A DNA stretch of 64,000 nt, from NCBI GenBank assembly GCA_013397865.1, contig VZTI01005302.1:67379-131378 (forward strand), read 5' to 3'. The notes below the pieces were generated by a model that ran no database searches, was not told where the DNA came from, and saw only the letters and a list, made by a program, of their open reading frames with translations. The stretch's first letter is position 1, and each line of letters opens with the position of its first letter. The translations under genes were made by a program, and so were the position numbers. This DNA comes from Struthidea cinerea. Its lineage: Eukaryota; Chordata; Aves; Passeriformes; Corcoracidae. Shown here in pieces: positions 1 through 11,960 of this stretch.

Positions 1-84
1 GACACCCACAGCATGACACAGTCCTGCTTTCCTCTGCCACGGGCTCTCAAAGGACCCAGTGCTGCAGAAGAGGCAGTAAAAGCC

Positions 85-91
85 ATTCTTA
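85..91. repeat. Target-site duplication, left copy (LTR A1)
   Basis: ATTCTTA directly precedes the TG end of the family A LTR and is repeated exactly at 468-474 after its CA end. Confidence 0.75.
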
Positions 92-467
92 TGTAGGTGC
101 TAAAAAGCTGGAAGCAAGAAATTCTTCAGCCTTTTCTCAATATTCTGTGAGCAGACTGTCTTTCCTATGTAAACTATTTTAAACAAGGTCACAGTTTCAT
201 AAACTTCTTGCACCTGCAAGCTGTTTTGCAAGATTGTTATGGGTTTGACTTTGAAAATATTTTGGAATAGGTATCTTAAGACTTGGCCAATCCTCTCAAG
301 GGGTGGATGGCCGAGGAACCAATTACCTATTGCCACTCAACACACTTTTTGCTATCTATCCTATATAGTAGTCAGAAAATTATTAAAAAAGAAGCTTCGG
401 CTTCCACTTGTTCATGAGCCTGGACTCTGTGTTGTTTTCTTTATGCGCCTCGGACGTAACAGCGACA
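92..467 (+). mobile_element. Solo LTR, family A copy 1 (ERVK-like)
   Basis: This 376-bp element matches 38322-38686 in inverse orientation over its whole length. It starts TGTAGG and ends GCGACA, the TG...CA form of retroviral LTRs. The flanking bases ATTCTTA occur at 85-91 and again at 468-474, a 7-bp direct repeat that reads as a target-site duplication (6 bp is usual for class II ERVs, so one base may be chance). A TATA-like TATATAG lies at 363-369 and an ATTAAA poly(A)-type signal at 382-387. No retroviral internal sequence lies on either side, so this is a solo LTR left by LTR-LTR recombination. The ERVK-like class rests on duplication length only. No coding capacity is claimed. Confidence 0.88.
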
Positions 468-474
468 ATTCTTA
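468..474. repeat. Target-site duplication, right copy (LTR A1)
   Basis: ATTCTTA directly follows the CA end of the LTR at 467 and matches 85-91 exactly. Confidence 0.75.
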
Positions 475-2769
475 GCTGAGGCTGCTGAAAAAATAGACTC
501 TGGTCTGGTCCTAGAGCTCCAGCTGTAAATCACTGCAGCTTTCGTGGCCACCACCATCACATGCGTGGCCCTGCCAGATGGGACGCAGTTGCCATGAAAA
601 TGTTCATCAGGCACAGCCAAAGATCATGTTCCCAGTTCCCACTAACCCCATTCAAAATCCCTCCTGCTTTGGAAAGCTACTTTGCAGGCCAGGAGGACGG
701 GCTGCAGCAATCAGGCTTCATCTCGATCTGCCAGCTGTTGTCCTTCTCTCACCGAGATGTTTTATTGGGCAGTGGAGCGATGAGACTGTTACTTCCTTCA
801 GCTGGGATTTCAACAGCAACTCTGCAAATGCCATCTTACAAAACAGAGAATCTCAAAGCAACACACTGCCAAGGTTATCAGATTTGGGCAGCAGCCCAAA
901 CTAACACAAGCAGGGCTTGGAGATGAGATTGTTCTAACTGGCAAAACAAATTTCAATTCCTCAGTAGGAAGGAAAAGGTCTTTTCTATGAGAGATAATTC
1001 CTTTATTTGCATATCAACTAATGATCTTTTGACATTCACTTTAAAGCTGCTCTAGAAAACTCCTTCTGCTGTAAAAAGTTTGAACTGGTCACAGTCCAAA
1101 CTGCATAAAGAGCGGGCTGTGTTTGCAGTGCCAGCACTAAGCAGCAGGGATCCAAGCTCAGCTTTTCCATATGTGCTCCTGCACTGGTTGCTCCAATTTA
1201 CAAACCAGAAGTTATTTTGTGAACTCCTTTAAATTATATGCAAGTGTCAGAACTACTTTAAATTATATATGTGTGTCATCAAACTTTAAACTGCTCATGG
1301 ATAATTCAGTGCAACGGGGAGAAACTCATCATGTAAATTTTTAGCCAAAGTAATTGCTCCCAAGGCTTTGCAAACATACCATAAGTCAAGAAATTTACCA
1401 AATATGGGGCAAATTTGCACTCTGGATTAGTTCCAGCCTCACCCCTAGTATTGGTTGTGGCTACAGCAGTGGGAACCTCTTATATAAACATGGAGGGCAA
1501 TGAATTCCCAAATACTTCTGGCCAGAGAACTGCCCTCAGAAGTTGTCACAGATCAAGCACCAGGCAGGTCTGCAGCCCTCTTTCCACGATGTCCAAAACC
1601 ACTTGGGGTCAACAGTTTGGAAAGCACTTGTTTGTATCAGAAAAGCTTTTCCTCCTTGAAATGAGGGCAAGAGGAGCTGTTGGTATCCTGCAGTGGCTGA
1701 TAGTGAGGTTTGGTGCTCATGCACAGTGCAGGGTGCCAAGGGTTGCTGGATCTCCTCACCACTGTGCTTTGCTTAACACCACCCCCTTTGGCCCCTGCAT
1801 TCTGTTATTTGCCACTAGACCAGCCCTTAATGCAACTGTTCCTAATTTGTGGGGAGGAAAACTGGAATTAAGCCAAGGCTTTGATACAGGATGATAATTA
1901 CTATCAAAATGCAATCGCTAATAACCAGTGTAACTGGAGCAAAAGGAGAGCATTTCTTTATGTCTCTGGTGAATCCAGTCTATCCATACAATCTCTTAAA
2001 CTCCTCATCAGGCTGCAGGATAGATTTCTTTAGCTCATGCCCACCAGATGCAGAGAGTGGAGACTCCAGGCCTGCTCCCCAGGAGAGAGAGGTCTGGGGA
2101 CTCCTCTCTCTGCTCCTTTGGGACGCTAACTCAGAGGCTGTTTGCAGTGGCTCTTCCCTGAGATCCTGAGCACCAAACCATCTTTAAAGGTGCTGCCAGG
2201 TTTTATTTCATAGACTCTGAGTGCTATGCCACGTTTCTACAGCCACAAGGAATGCCAAAAGATCCTTTTAATAAATAGCATCATGCCCAAGGATTTTGAA
2301 GGATTCATTAAACAGATCTAACCATCCTCTTCCTCCAACTATTTTATTCCTGCAGTGGAGGACACAGCAGTTACTACACAGGGCTGCACAGCTGAATTGG
2401 TCCATGCTAATCACAGCTTTATCGCATGCTCAATACATGACGTCAGCTCCCGCTGATCTGAAGTTCGTCTGTCCCAAGCAGGTGATAGCAGTCCATAATG
2501 TGCACAAAAGCATTTATTGTGGCCATTTGTCTAACAATAAGAGTCCTGAGGCATCACAGTGTTCAGGCACTGCTCAGTTAGACTGAGATGGGGACAGTGG
2601 CTGCCCTAAGAGAATTCCTAACTGGAGAGGAGGAGGAAGGAAGGTGGGGTGTGCCCAGGTGGGGAAGGGCAGCACTGACACTTGCAATGACAAAGGACTT
2701 TGCAAGAGGCAAGAAGTGAAGCTCTCCCATTCTCCCTTGTCATGACTGACCAAGATCCCACCCCTGTGA
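475..2769. other. Single-copy noncoding DNA
   Basis: No recognised gene or repeat family is seen. Short open frames here overlap each other on both strands and show no domain. The interval contains a POU-type octamer ATTTGCAT at 1005-1012 and the 29-bp tandem duplication at 1221-1278, listed separately. Confidence 0.5.
1221..1278. repeat. Tandem duplication, 29 bp x 2
   Basis: Two adjacent 29-bp units, 1221-1249 and 1250-1278, both begin GAACT and end GTGTCA and share the core CTTTAAATTATAT. They match at about 24 of 29 positions. The duplication is old enough to have diverged and is not a longer array. Confidence 0.75.
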
Positions 2770-2900
2770 GGGTTCAAGGCCAGGCTGGATGGGGTTTTGA
2801 GCAGCCTGGTCTTGTGGAAGGTGCCCTGCACATGGAGGGAAGATTGGAACAAGTTGTTCTTTGAGGTCCCTTCCAACCCAAACCATTCTGTGGTCCTGTG
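2770..2900 (+). mobile_element. CR1 LINE 3' fragment
   Basis: The stretch carries the typical avian CR1 tail in sense orientation: the wording around CAGGCTGGATGGGG at 2780s, then GGTCCCTTCCAACCCAAACC near 2867-2886, followed by a degenerate ATTCTGTG end. CR1 is the main avian non-LTR retrotransposon and is usually 5'-truncated; this copy is a short 3'-end piece with divergence and a small internal change. It is noncoding. Confidence 0.85.
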
Positions 2901-3063
2901 AAGATACTCCCCCAGCCTAGAAATCCTCCACTACTGAACGTGACACATCCACACAGGCCAATGAAAAGCCAAATGCAGTGTGGAATTGCTGTCTTCCAAT
3001 ATGCCACATTGAAAGTTTTTTTTTCAATATTTGTTTAAAAGCATGCAAACAGCCTCCTGCTGT

Positions 3064-3396
3064 TGTGAAAAACGAGGTTCACTCGCCTGTTATAATTGAA
3101 AAGTTTAATGAAAGACAATAAGGGACAAAATAATAAAGCAAAAGTTACAGTGCTGGATGCTTTGGCACTGGGCCAAGAGCATACTTGTGATCTCAGAGAC
3201 TTGCTTTACATACACTTGGAGTATTACATATTCATAAACAATTATACATATTCAAAACCCTTTCCAGTAACTTTTTAGAATGGAATTTCAGTGGTTTCCC
3301 AGAATCAACAGATAGTTGCATATTCAAACTCTTTCCAGTAACAATCTAGATCTCTTATCAGTAGTTGATAGCTGGCACCCGGTAGCTGAGCAGACA
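3064..3396 (-). mobile_element. Probable ERV LTR, single copy in window
   Basis: Read on the minus strand this 333-bp block begins TGTCTGC and ends TTTTTCACA, with TGT...ACA ends. A poly(A)-type ATTAAA lies at 3109-3104 on the minus strand, about 40 bp before the end. Flanking pentamers GCTGT (3059-3063) and GCTAT (3397-3401) match at 4 of 5 bases. A direct repeat of about 24 bp (3247-3271 and 3319-3342) lies in the part that would be U3, where enhancer duplications are common. Family name is unknown. The ends are inferred, because no second copy is present to fix them. Confidence 0.45.
3247..3342. repeat. Direct repeat pair, ~24 bp, 72 bp apart
   Basis: The words CATATTCAAAACCC and CTTTCCAGTAAC at 3247-3271 recur with small changes at 3319-3342. 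Both copies lie inside the LTR candidate at 3064-3396. Confidence 0.7.
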
Positions 3397-4694
3397 GCTA
3401 TAAGTTTTCAGGTTAAACGACAGAAAGGAAAAAAAAAAAAAAAACCAACCCCCCCACCTTCTCATAGACAAAAGCTACTCATTTTAACATTTGCAAAAAG
3501 CCAATTATTATAGCATCTATTTATCACACTGTGATTGAACTGTCTTAATTCCCCCCCAAAGCTCCCTTTCCCAGCCTTTGTCTAAAGCACAGAGTGGGGC
3601 AGGTTAACCCTAGAGCAGGTTGGAAATAGTCACTGATCCCTCAAGGCTGCTCCTCTCCAACAGCAAACAGAGCTAGACAGCATCCCTGACCCCACACAAG
3701 CCAGACCCATACAGTGCACCAGAAATTCATGCTCTTGCTTTTGTTTGTCACAAGCTTTCTGTGCTGGCAGATTTCTGAGAGCTCTCTGACCTGTGTGTGA
3801 GGCCATTTAGATCTCAGGTGGGGACAGCCCCTGGGAAATCACTTTTTGTAATCCAGTCTCATAAACAAGTTGGTAAAGGAAAAATACCTGATGAAAAACA
3901 AATGAAACAAACAATACAAATGATGAAACCACTGACATGACTCAAACTCCCAAACCAGCATGAGATCTCAGGGGGGAGCAATGCAGAGATTAAAAGCTTT
4001 CCCCGAAGACAGTACTTAGGACAGGGGTGGTTTCCTTCCAAATTGGGTCACTAGTCCCATTTTTCAGACTACTGCTTTGGGTCTATTCCACCTGATAGGC
4101 CAATTCTTCCACTCGCTTGCATCCCTCAGGGAAGTCATAGCCTTCTGTCTGCACTTTCCCTGTTTGCTTCCCTGGGAACAACATCAGCTATAAACCCAGA
4201 TTTACGACTTGGCTACAAGAGGAGAGCTGAGGAAAGCAGAGAACGAACAGCTCAGTCAAACAAGATACGGCTGTGATCAGTAGCAGAAGTGCCAAGGGAA
4301 ACACTGGAGGAGGGGAGGGAGGTCTGAGCGGGCTCTGCCCAAAGACGTGCAGATGTGCAACACTTTGGGAGCGCTGGAGAAACAAAGACACATCCAGTGA
4401 ACTTCCACCCTGGTCCAGCCCAGTGGTCCCAAAGGCCAGGAGGAAACGTGACAGTTTAGGGCAGTGACCCACATCCAGTCTGCAGCACAAAGCAGTGTTT
4501 CAGGCTTGGGAAGTTTAATTGCTTTTGGGGTTTTCCCAAAGCCATTCTGGCTGGTCGTGCCTTGGTGGGGCTTCCTGCATTACAGCCTCCTCTTTCCTTG
4601 CTATCCCAAAAAGCAGTGTTGGGAAAACCAGTCTTCCCCTGCACTGAAGAAACACACCAAAGTCTCTGCAGCTGTTGCTCAGTAAAACTTGTCT

Positions 4695-4754
4695 AAAAAA
4701 ATTTTTAAAAAATTAAAATAAAATAAAATAAAAATTAAATAAATATATATATTT
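4695..4754. repeat. AT-rich simple repeat (AAAAT)n / (TA)n
   Basis: Sixty bases made almost only of A and T, with several AAAAT units around 4715-4735 running into a short TATATATA stretch. Confidence 0.85.
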
Positions 4755-5871
4755 CAGGGGACAATGCTCTCCCATGAGCTCCGTAGCTGAGTCAGGAAAT
4801 TGCATTTATATTTGTTTCCCACTGACATCTTTTTCCCTCTCCTCCCTGCAAAAGCCAACAGCATTCCCTACCAGCTCTATTCCTCTGACACTTCTCTGTA
4901 ACATCACCAAGGAAAGCGCTTCGTTCTCCAGGTCTGACAGCCTCGTTCTCCAGGTCTTGCAGCCAGGCCCACACTCCCACAGAACTGCACAGGTGCTGTT
5001 GGCATTTTGCCACCAAGGCACCACTTCAGGCAGAGACAGAACTGCCCACCTTCAAAACCCAACTTGCCAAAGAGCCTACAGAGCACCTGCATTTTCCTTT
5101 AATTGGGTGGATGTGCACATGAGACAACTATATCTAACATTTTAAAAATCCATATATTCTTTTTCACTTCCTCCAATATTTTTCCCCCTGAATTTCTGTC
5201 GAAAGGGAAAAGGACATGATATCTCAGGCTGAGGCTCCAGTTCTAGATCAGTTAAAACCCACTTTTTTTGGTTAACACACCTCAGCTCTGGTTTCTACCT
5301 GTGTGCCGAGCAGATCTGCATTCACCCTGCCCAGCTCTGAGATCCAAGCTACAGCACTGAGCTTTGGATCACAGTCACTGCGACTCACCTCAAGGAATTC
5401 AGGGCTGATCAGGGATAAATCAAACCTTAGGGTGATCTATCCTCTGGAAGTGCTTGTCTCTCCTTTCCTTGACCAGACACTGAGAGTTTCAGAAGCTGAA
5501 ACTACATGGAGTAAGTCCATGGTGCTGTGGGCATTTGGACCCCAGGTAAAATGGATCCAGCACCTCCTGGTCAGTGACTCTGGCTGCCACATTTCACTAA
5601 GGTAAGGCAAAAAAGCCCCAACTTTTCAACATTTTCACACAGGAATGGTGGAGGAGGCCACAGGCACATTTCATCTTGTTTAGCAGCAGGATTCAAACCT
5701 TATCTCTGGCTCATGCAAAATGGCTGGAAACTCTTCCTGACCCCAGTTGACTTCTCTTGATTAACAGCCTCTGTCACTTTTATTTTGGTTACTCTGAACA
5801 CAGTTGCTATTCTGTGCCCTGATGTAACATCACCAAGATCCAAGGACTCAAACCAGCCTGGGAAGTGGTGT

Positions 5872-5891
5872 AAAAAAAAAAAAAAAAAAAA
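5872..5891. repeat. A20 homopolymer
   Basis: An uninterrupted run of twenty A residues. No retrocopy features were seen upstream, so it is treated as a simple repeat. Confidence 0.9.
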
Positions 5892-8852
5892 CAACACAAA
5901 ACCATTTAAGACTAGCCAGATGAAAAATAGAAAAGGCTGAAAAACAGTTTGGTGGCACTTTGAAGAGTGGGGATGAACAGTGCCATAACTCATGGGATAA
6001 CCAAAAACTCCAGACCGGACAGAATTAGCTCCCTGCAAGCTCAAATTAAACCTCCTCTCTAACAAACCCTGATGTGACACAGGCTGGAGGTGCCAGGGAG
6101 GCAGCAGCCTGTGCACACCAGCCCCTCAGCACTGCACAGCCCCAGGCTGGCAGCCACAGCCTCTTCTGTCTCAAAATAGCTCCCAGAGGGGGCATTCCCA
6201 GAAAACAAGGAGACAGAGTGCAAAGATAAAATGTGACATTGGACCAGATCCCAGGTATCTTCTCAGCTCTGTGATTACAGTGTAAACCCCACAGAATATT
6301 TACCACGCTGGGAAATGAATCAAATCTGAAATTAATAATGGGTTTTCCCCATGGAATAAAAGCCTTGTCCCTTCCCTGTACCACACAAGCATTCAAAAAC
6401 CAGGACAGAGCCAGAGCTCTCCATCTCAGACTGTTGTTTTGTAGACACCTTGTGTGGACGTGGAGTTACAGGGCTAAACCCATGGAAACAGTTCAGCCAC
6501 TACCCAAAAATGCAGAGGGAAATGGTGCTGGAGGAGCCTGGGCAGACCCAGAGCTTCCCCCACTGTGGGACACCACTGCCACAGCAGCAGGACATGGGCA
6601 CAGCAGGTTTGGGTGACACGTGCCACTCCAGGCTGAGATGGATGCAGCAGCAGGGGTGTCAACCAGGCAGCAGGGCTTCAGAGTAATGCAGGGAATGAAG
6701 AGGAAAACAGAGTGGGATGCATTAACCCAGAACATTTCAGGTGGAGAGGGGAGCTCAAGCCAAGCCAAACCATATTTGCATTCCTGCACAACAACTTAGG
6801 TACAGGGCATTGAGATCAAAGACAACCAATAAAAGATAATTATTCTGGAGACTGGCTAAAATATAACCACCTGTGCCCAAGCTCTGATTAAGCACAGCCT
6901 TCCAAACTGATCTCCAATGGAGTGCTAGTGGTTTGGGCTCGGACTCAGCCTCTTCTTCTGGCCAAGGTCTGATGAATCAGAGTCAACTCACAGCCAGCTC
7001 CCAAAAACCCTTCTGACATGTTACCAGTGCAGGAGGGGAGCAGGCCAGATGTAGTTTGGGGATTTCATATGGATTCTTTCCAACTGTTTAATTACAAGAG
7101 GAACTGGTGGAGAGGGAATTTCATTTTCAATGCAGCAGTTTCAGTGAGGAAGCCAAGTGAAGATCCCCTACAGGGACAGAGCCTGACAAGGAACATTTCT
7201 TGGGCATTTTGCTTCAATCTTCTACCTACCTGTTCCTTTCTACCTTTTCTGCCTTCTACTTCTAGCCTTGTTCTTCCTTTGTCTTCAAGTGACTCATCAG
7301 GAGCTTCTTTGGCTCCAATTTGTAGCTCAGATTTAATGAGGCTGCTCCTGCTCTGCAGTAGCTTCCTACAGCACTGCTCTCAGTCAACGCCACGCTGACA
7401 GAACAGCCCTGACCACAGAGATGCTGCTACTAAATTCTTCTTACCGTGAAAGCCGAGATCTTGTGCCCATTCCCCACCTACTCTGGAGACACCTTTCATC
7501 CTTGTACACCTCTGACCTCTAAAACCATGTCACAGAGGGGCGGCCTCAGAGCAGCACAACCCTTCAATGCTCATCCACCTTGGAGCTGCATTTGGCCTGC
7601 ACAGCCCACATGACGGACCACAGCCTGCCCACAGCAGCTACTCCACACCCACAGACCCTCTCCTCCTTCCCTTTCCTGGTCAGGATTCCACCCCTTCTTT
7701 GCAACAACACAACCAGTACTTCCCCCCCTCCCAAGGAAAGCAGAGAGGGCTTTGGCAGGAGCCCTGCACTGTCCTCATGCCTCTCCCCACAGGCAGCTGG
7801 CAGACACAGCCCAGCCTCAGCCTTTCCCTCTGCTCGTTTGCTTTGGAGCCCAGGCTTGTTTTTGCAAAGTCCTTGACCCAGGAACGTATTTCCAGCAGAC
7901 CATTAAAGAGCCTGGCATTTTCCCTGCCCAGATGACCTGCTGTCTGTTGGTTCACCTCCCAAAGCCCAGCTTGGGACCCCCCCTTCACACATTCTGTTCA
8001 GTTTAGCAGTTTACTTAGTGAATGTTATGGTCAGCACCTTGACCTGACCCATCACAGCTCGCAGCACTTTATCACTCCTTCCTGCACAAGTGGCACAAGC
8101 CAGCGATGCAGGAGAGTGTTCAACCAAGTAACTGGAGCCATGTCCTCAGCAGGGGCAGCCTGGCAAAGAAAAGAGTATTTTCCTTGGTAGCAAACACCCG
8201 GCAGGCAAATCAGCTCCATCTTACAGCTCTGTCTTGCCTCCCTTGTTGTCAGAAGCATCTGCTTTGTGCAGAATTATCAGAACGCGACCCTGTGCATTTC
8301 CCATTCCTGACATTTTTGTCCCATTTACATCAAAAAGGCTCATGGTATGTGAGATTTATACTTTTTGCACTATTTGATGTTGACAGCTCATCCTTTGCAT
8401 CAATAGCAGGCTGCACCATCTGAAGTACACGATCACTTTCATAGCCCATTTCTTGGTAAACACTGCAAATAAAGTCCTGAGCAGATTTTTTTTCAGTCTA
8501 TTCCTGTCTGGTGCTTTTTGCCTGTAGATGTCAAGCACTTCAGAAGCCAGCAATACATAGCAGCCAGAAGCAGGCTTTTGTGGCTGGGGCCAATAAAACA
8601 AGAGCAGAGGCAAAGTGGCTTGGAGATTTTCAGGGCCTGAGAAGCCCTGTGTTCTGAGGCTGCATGAAAAGGTGCGTTATTAAATACTACATTAAATAGA
8701 CTATCAAGCAAAGCACTGCAATCTGCCACCACAGGAGCACAGCTGCAGTCCCCTTCTGTCCTCACCTCAGTGCAGGGGGGCCTGGCTCTAGAGATCCCCA
8801 GTAAATCCATAGATTATACGGCTCAGATCCCATGCAGTTCCCGAAATCTAGG

Positions 8853-9231
8853 TGGTTAATGAGCACTGTAACACCACAGCAGCATTCAAAAGTTTATTCT
8901 GACCCTCTTCTTCATGTTTTGTATCTTCCCCAAAACCTCCTCAGCCAAAGCCCATGTGACCATCTCCTCTTGATTGGCTGGACCTGACCTGCTTTGGAGC
9001 AAATTTCAGCCTCCTGCACTCATGAACCAGCTGCTTACATCCCTCCAGAGCCTTCCATTATAAATGCCTTTGCTTTTTTGGGGGGTCTGCAAGTTTCCCT
9101 ATTCCCCATTAATTCTGGGTTTTTTCCATTTCACTTCCCTGGAGGTTGATCTGTTTCTTCCACTCCTCCTTGAAGATTCTGTTGCAATTCACAGGGTGTC
9201 TTGGGGTGACAAATTTGTCCAAACCAGGACA
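8853..9231 (-). mobile_element. Probable ERV LTR, TGTCCTGG type
   Basis: On the minus strand the block starts TGTCCTGGTTTGGACAAA and ends ATTAACCA, giving TG...CA ends. A canonical AATAAA lies at 8898-8893 on the minus strand, about 40 bp before the end, as expected for an R-U5 junction. The 4-bp word TAGG is found on both sides (8849-8852 and 9232-9235), a possible target duplication. The TGTCCTGG start resembles known avian LTR starts; that comparison is from memory. A 35-bp imperfect palindrome sits at the 5' end (9197-9231). No second copy is present to confirm the limits. Confidence 0.5.
9197..9231. repeat. Quasi-palindrome at LTR edge
   Basis: The arms TGTCTTGG and CCAGGACA are inverted repeats matching at 7 of 8 bases, and the centre holds the perfect palindrome GACAAATTTGTC at about 9208-9219. 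It lies at the 5' end of the LTR candidate on the minus strand. Confidence 0.7.
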
Positions 9232-9235
9232 TAGG

Positions 9236-10899
9236 GCTAGTGATTGAAAAAGTCAAAACACACCCTTTTATTTTTTTTACAGTACTATGGATGATTCCCA
9301 GTATTTGTGAGCATTTTTTCCTCCAAGGAGGTGCACAAAGACAGAAAAGCTAAACACACTGAGCTCTGCAAGGGAGGAAATCCATCACAGCTCAGAAAAC
9401 GTACAAGTCCATTTCTCCACAGAACAGTTATCCATGTTCCTAATTGGACTTAATGTTTATAATCATTCAGTTCTTGTTGAAGAGCCCTCTTAACTCACCA
9501 GAGAATAATTATGCCAAGTCACCTTCATATTTCTCATTTAACATATTCCAAGAGATAACCGAAGAAATTAGGGAAAAGACAATTACAAAGGACAATAAGT
9601 AAGCTGGAGATAGACAGTTGGCGGCAGGCAGGGACTGCAGAGACAGATCCAGAGCTGCCAGATGTCCTCCTGCTTTGGGAGGGTTGGGAAAGGTCTGGGA
9701 GCAGGGCTGAAGCATCCCCTCCCACTGCCAAGGAGGACAGGAGAGTTGTGTCCATTCAACCTGGGACACACACCCTGTTCTGCCTGGGGACATCTCCACA
9801 CCGTGCTTATGCAGATGTGAGGTGATGCCAGCCTGGTCAAACCCGCCCAATCCTCTGCACACAGCATTTTATGCCAGCTCCTCTTAGAGCACTTCACTGA
9901 GTCTTGATGTGACCAGTTCACAGGCACAAGTCCACAGCAGAAATGAAGCACAATTGCAGAAGTGAGTTATTAAATTGGTCACTGACCAGCAACCTCAAAT
10001 GAATGCCTGAGGACAACGAACTTTTCTGGAAATAGACCCACTCCAAAACTCAAAGATCTCTTGTTCTTCCATGGTTTCTGTTTGGGTGGTTCATGGCTCT
10101 AATGCACAGGAGGCTGTGCTGAAGGCAAGGCTCTGCTGGGGACGATGTCTAGCTCAGGACAGGGCTCCTGTCTTATTGGTAATGAGGGCGAACTTAAAAT
10201 TATCTTGTAAAAAAAAGGGAAAAAAACCTACCAAAAAACCCCAAAACACAACACAGCACACAAAACCTTGACATTGTACCATCCTTGTGTGCTGCAGGCT
10301 CTAAGCACCACGTGAAACACTTCCCTGCTTTTCCCTGTGGGCAGACCTTCAGCAATACCAACTTGCTGCTCAAGTCCAAGGTCTCTTATTACGAGATTTA
10401 TTTCTTTTTCCCAGCTCTACGTTAACAGCACCACACCAGCAGTGAGATGGTGACACAGGTCCTGACAGGAATGCACTGAACTGCTGCACATGTAAAGGAG
10501 GATGAGGAGTGAAAACAGCTTAAAGAATGAAAGGCTTAAAGTGCCACGAAAGGGACATTCACACTTTGTGGGTGTACAAATAGATAAGGACACCAACTCG
10601 ATCATAACAAATCCCGAGCGGAGCATTTCACAGGCTCCAACTTGTGCAACACATCCTCCTGCCATAGGAACCAGAATGCTGCAGGGCTTTGGGGTTTTTT
10701 CCCCTCATTATCTGAACTCCCTGACAGCACAGAGAGGCAGGAGGAGTGGGCAGCATCCCAAACACACCAAGATCAGAGGACATCACATAAGGTTACACCT
10801 CATACCTGGCAAGTTCAGGTTCACCCCAACATTTGTTTGTGATTTCTTTAATGCCATTGAGGTGCAATAACGTTGTCTTGCCTGCCCAGCTAAGGCCTC
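9236..10899. other. Single-copy noncoding DNA
   Basis: Nothing recognised. An overlapping set of minus-strand open frames at 9509-9951 is in different frames and has no domain. An A-rich stretch lies at 10207-10250. Confidence 0.5.
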
Positions 10900-10962
10900 T
10901 CTGGTATCTGGCACCTTGGAGGTCTTTTCCAACCTTAATAATTACATGATCTCATATCTGGA
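10900..10962 (+). mobile_element. Short CR1 3' remnant
   Basis: The words CTTGGAGGTCTTTTCCAACC followed by TTAATAATTACATGAT are a decayed version of the CR1 tail. Only the last 50-60 bases are recognisable, so assignment is tentative. Confidence 0.55.
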
Positions 10963-11779
10963 CAGTAGTGCTTGTTGGGATGGCTGAGAATACACTGCCC
11001 AGGAGAGGCAGTGATGTCTCATAATACATAATGAGGAAAACTCTCACCCAGGAAAAAAAAACAGAGAGAAAAGAAATAAAAATCTCTTCTCTTACCATTT
11101 CAGATTTTATATTTTGATCCATTTGAGATGGGATCAGAATTTCTGCCTGCCCAATGATACTTCCTCTAGAAGCTCCTATGGTTTTTCCTCTTCCAATTAC
11201 CTGGACTCATTCTTAACAAACAGCTCCTTCCAGGGGGAATAAATTTCTAGCAGCATCATGAACAATAACTGCAGTTTTTCCACACAGGGAAAGAGTTGTG
11301 TAGCACAGCTGCCACTTCCTATATCAGACCCAATCTGAACAGCGCATAAGTGTTGACAACAATGTTTTCCAAACAATTTTAAATCTCTCGGCTCTTACAG
11401 GGAATAGAAAGGATCTGAGTGACTAAAAACAAACAGTTAACTATCCTGCCTATTATGTACTATCCAAATGTAGTCCACAAATTCCTCTACTTCTTTTGAA
11501 TACTGGCCTCACACACTCCCTTGAAACCAGGAAGCCAGATTTTCTCCCTGAGCAATGAGTTTCTGATGTAAAGCAAAGAGCCACTAAATCCCACTGATTT
11601 TTCCTCCTCATCTGTAGATGCATCCCAAGCTCTTCTCCACCCAGACAAATCCTTTCATAAGGTGCCACACTAGGACAAAGCAGGTCCTCCCCAGCCCTCC
11701 CTGAAGGCTCACAAGCTCTGGAGCTCCCATCAGCTTTCTCAGGAGATTTCTTATTTGTACAGTCAAAACTGTTGAAATC

Positions 11780-11960
11780 TGGCCTTTTATTTCTTCCCTG
11801 CCATTATTAATATTAAACCATATTTTGTCTGCATTGTAAAAACATCCATTATGATAGACTCATTAATGCACTGCCTGGCTCTTTCTGAATTAAATCACTG
11901 ATAAATTCTATTCTTTAATTTCGCCTTAGTGGGGCTGATGGATGAGCACCACAAATGACT
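11780..11960. other. CNE-like AT-rich block
   Basis: The block has repeated TAAT/ATTA words (CCATTATTAATATTAAACC near 11801, TCATTAATGC near 11870) in otherwise non-repetitive DNA. This composition is common in vertebrate homeodomain-bound enhancers. Conservation is unproven. Confidence 0.25.

Larger units (their letters stand above)
3402..8852. other. Single-copy noncoding DNA with A-runs
   Basis: No gene was recognised. The interval holds an A16 run at 3429-3444, an AT-rich simple repeat at 4695-4754 and an A20 run at 5872-5891. Open frames of 90-140 codons occur on both strands but overlap and show no domain or codon pattern. Confidence 0.5.
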
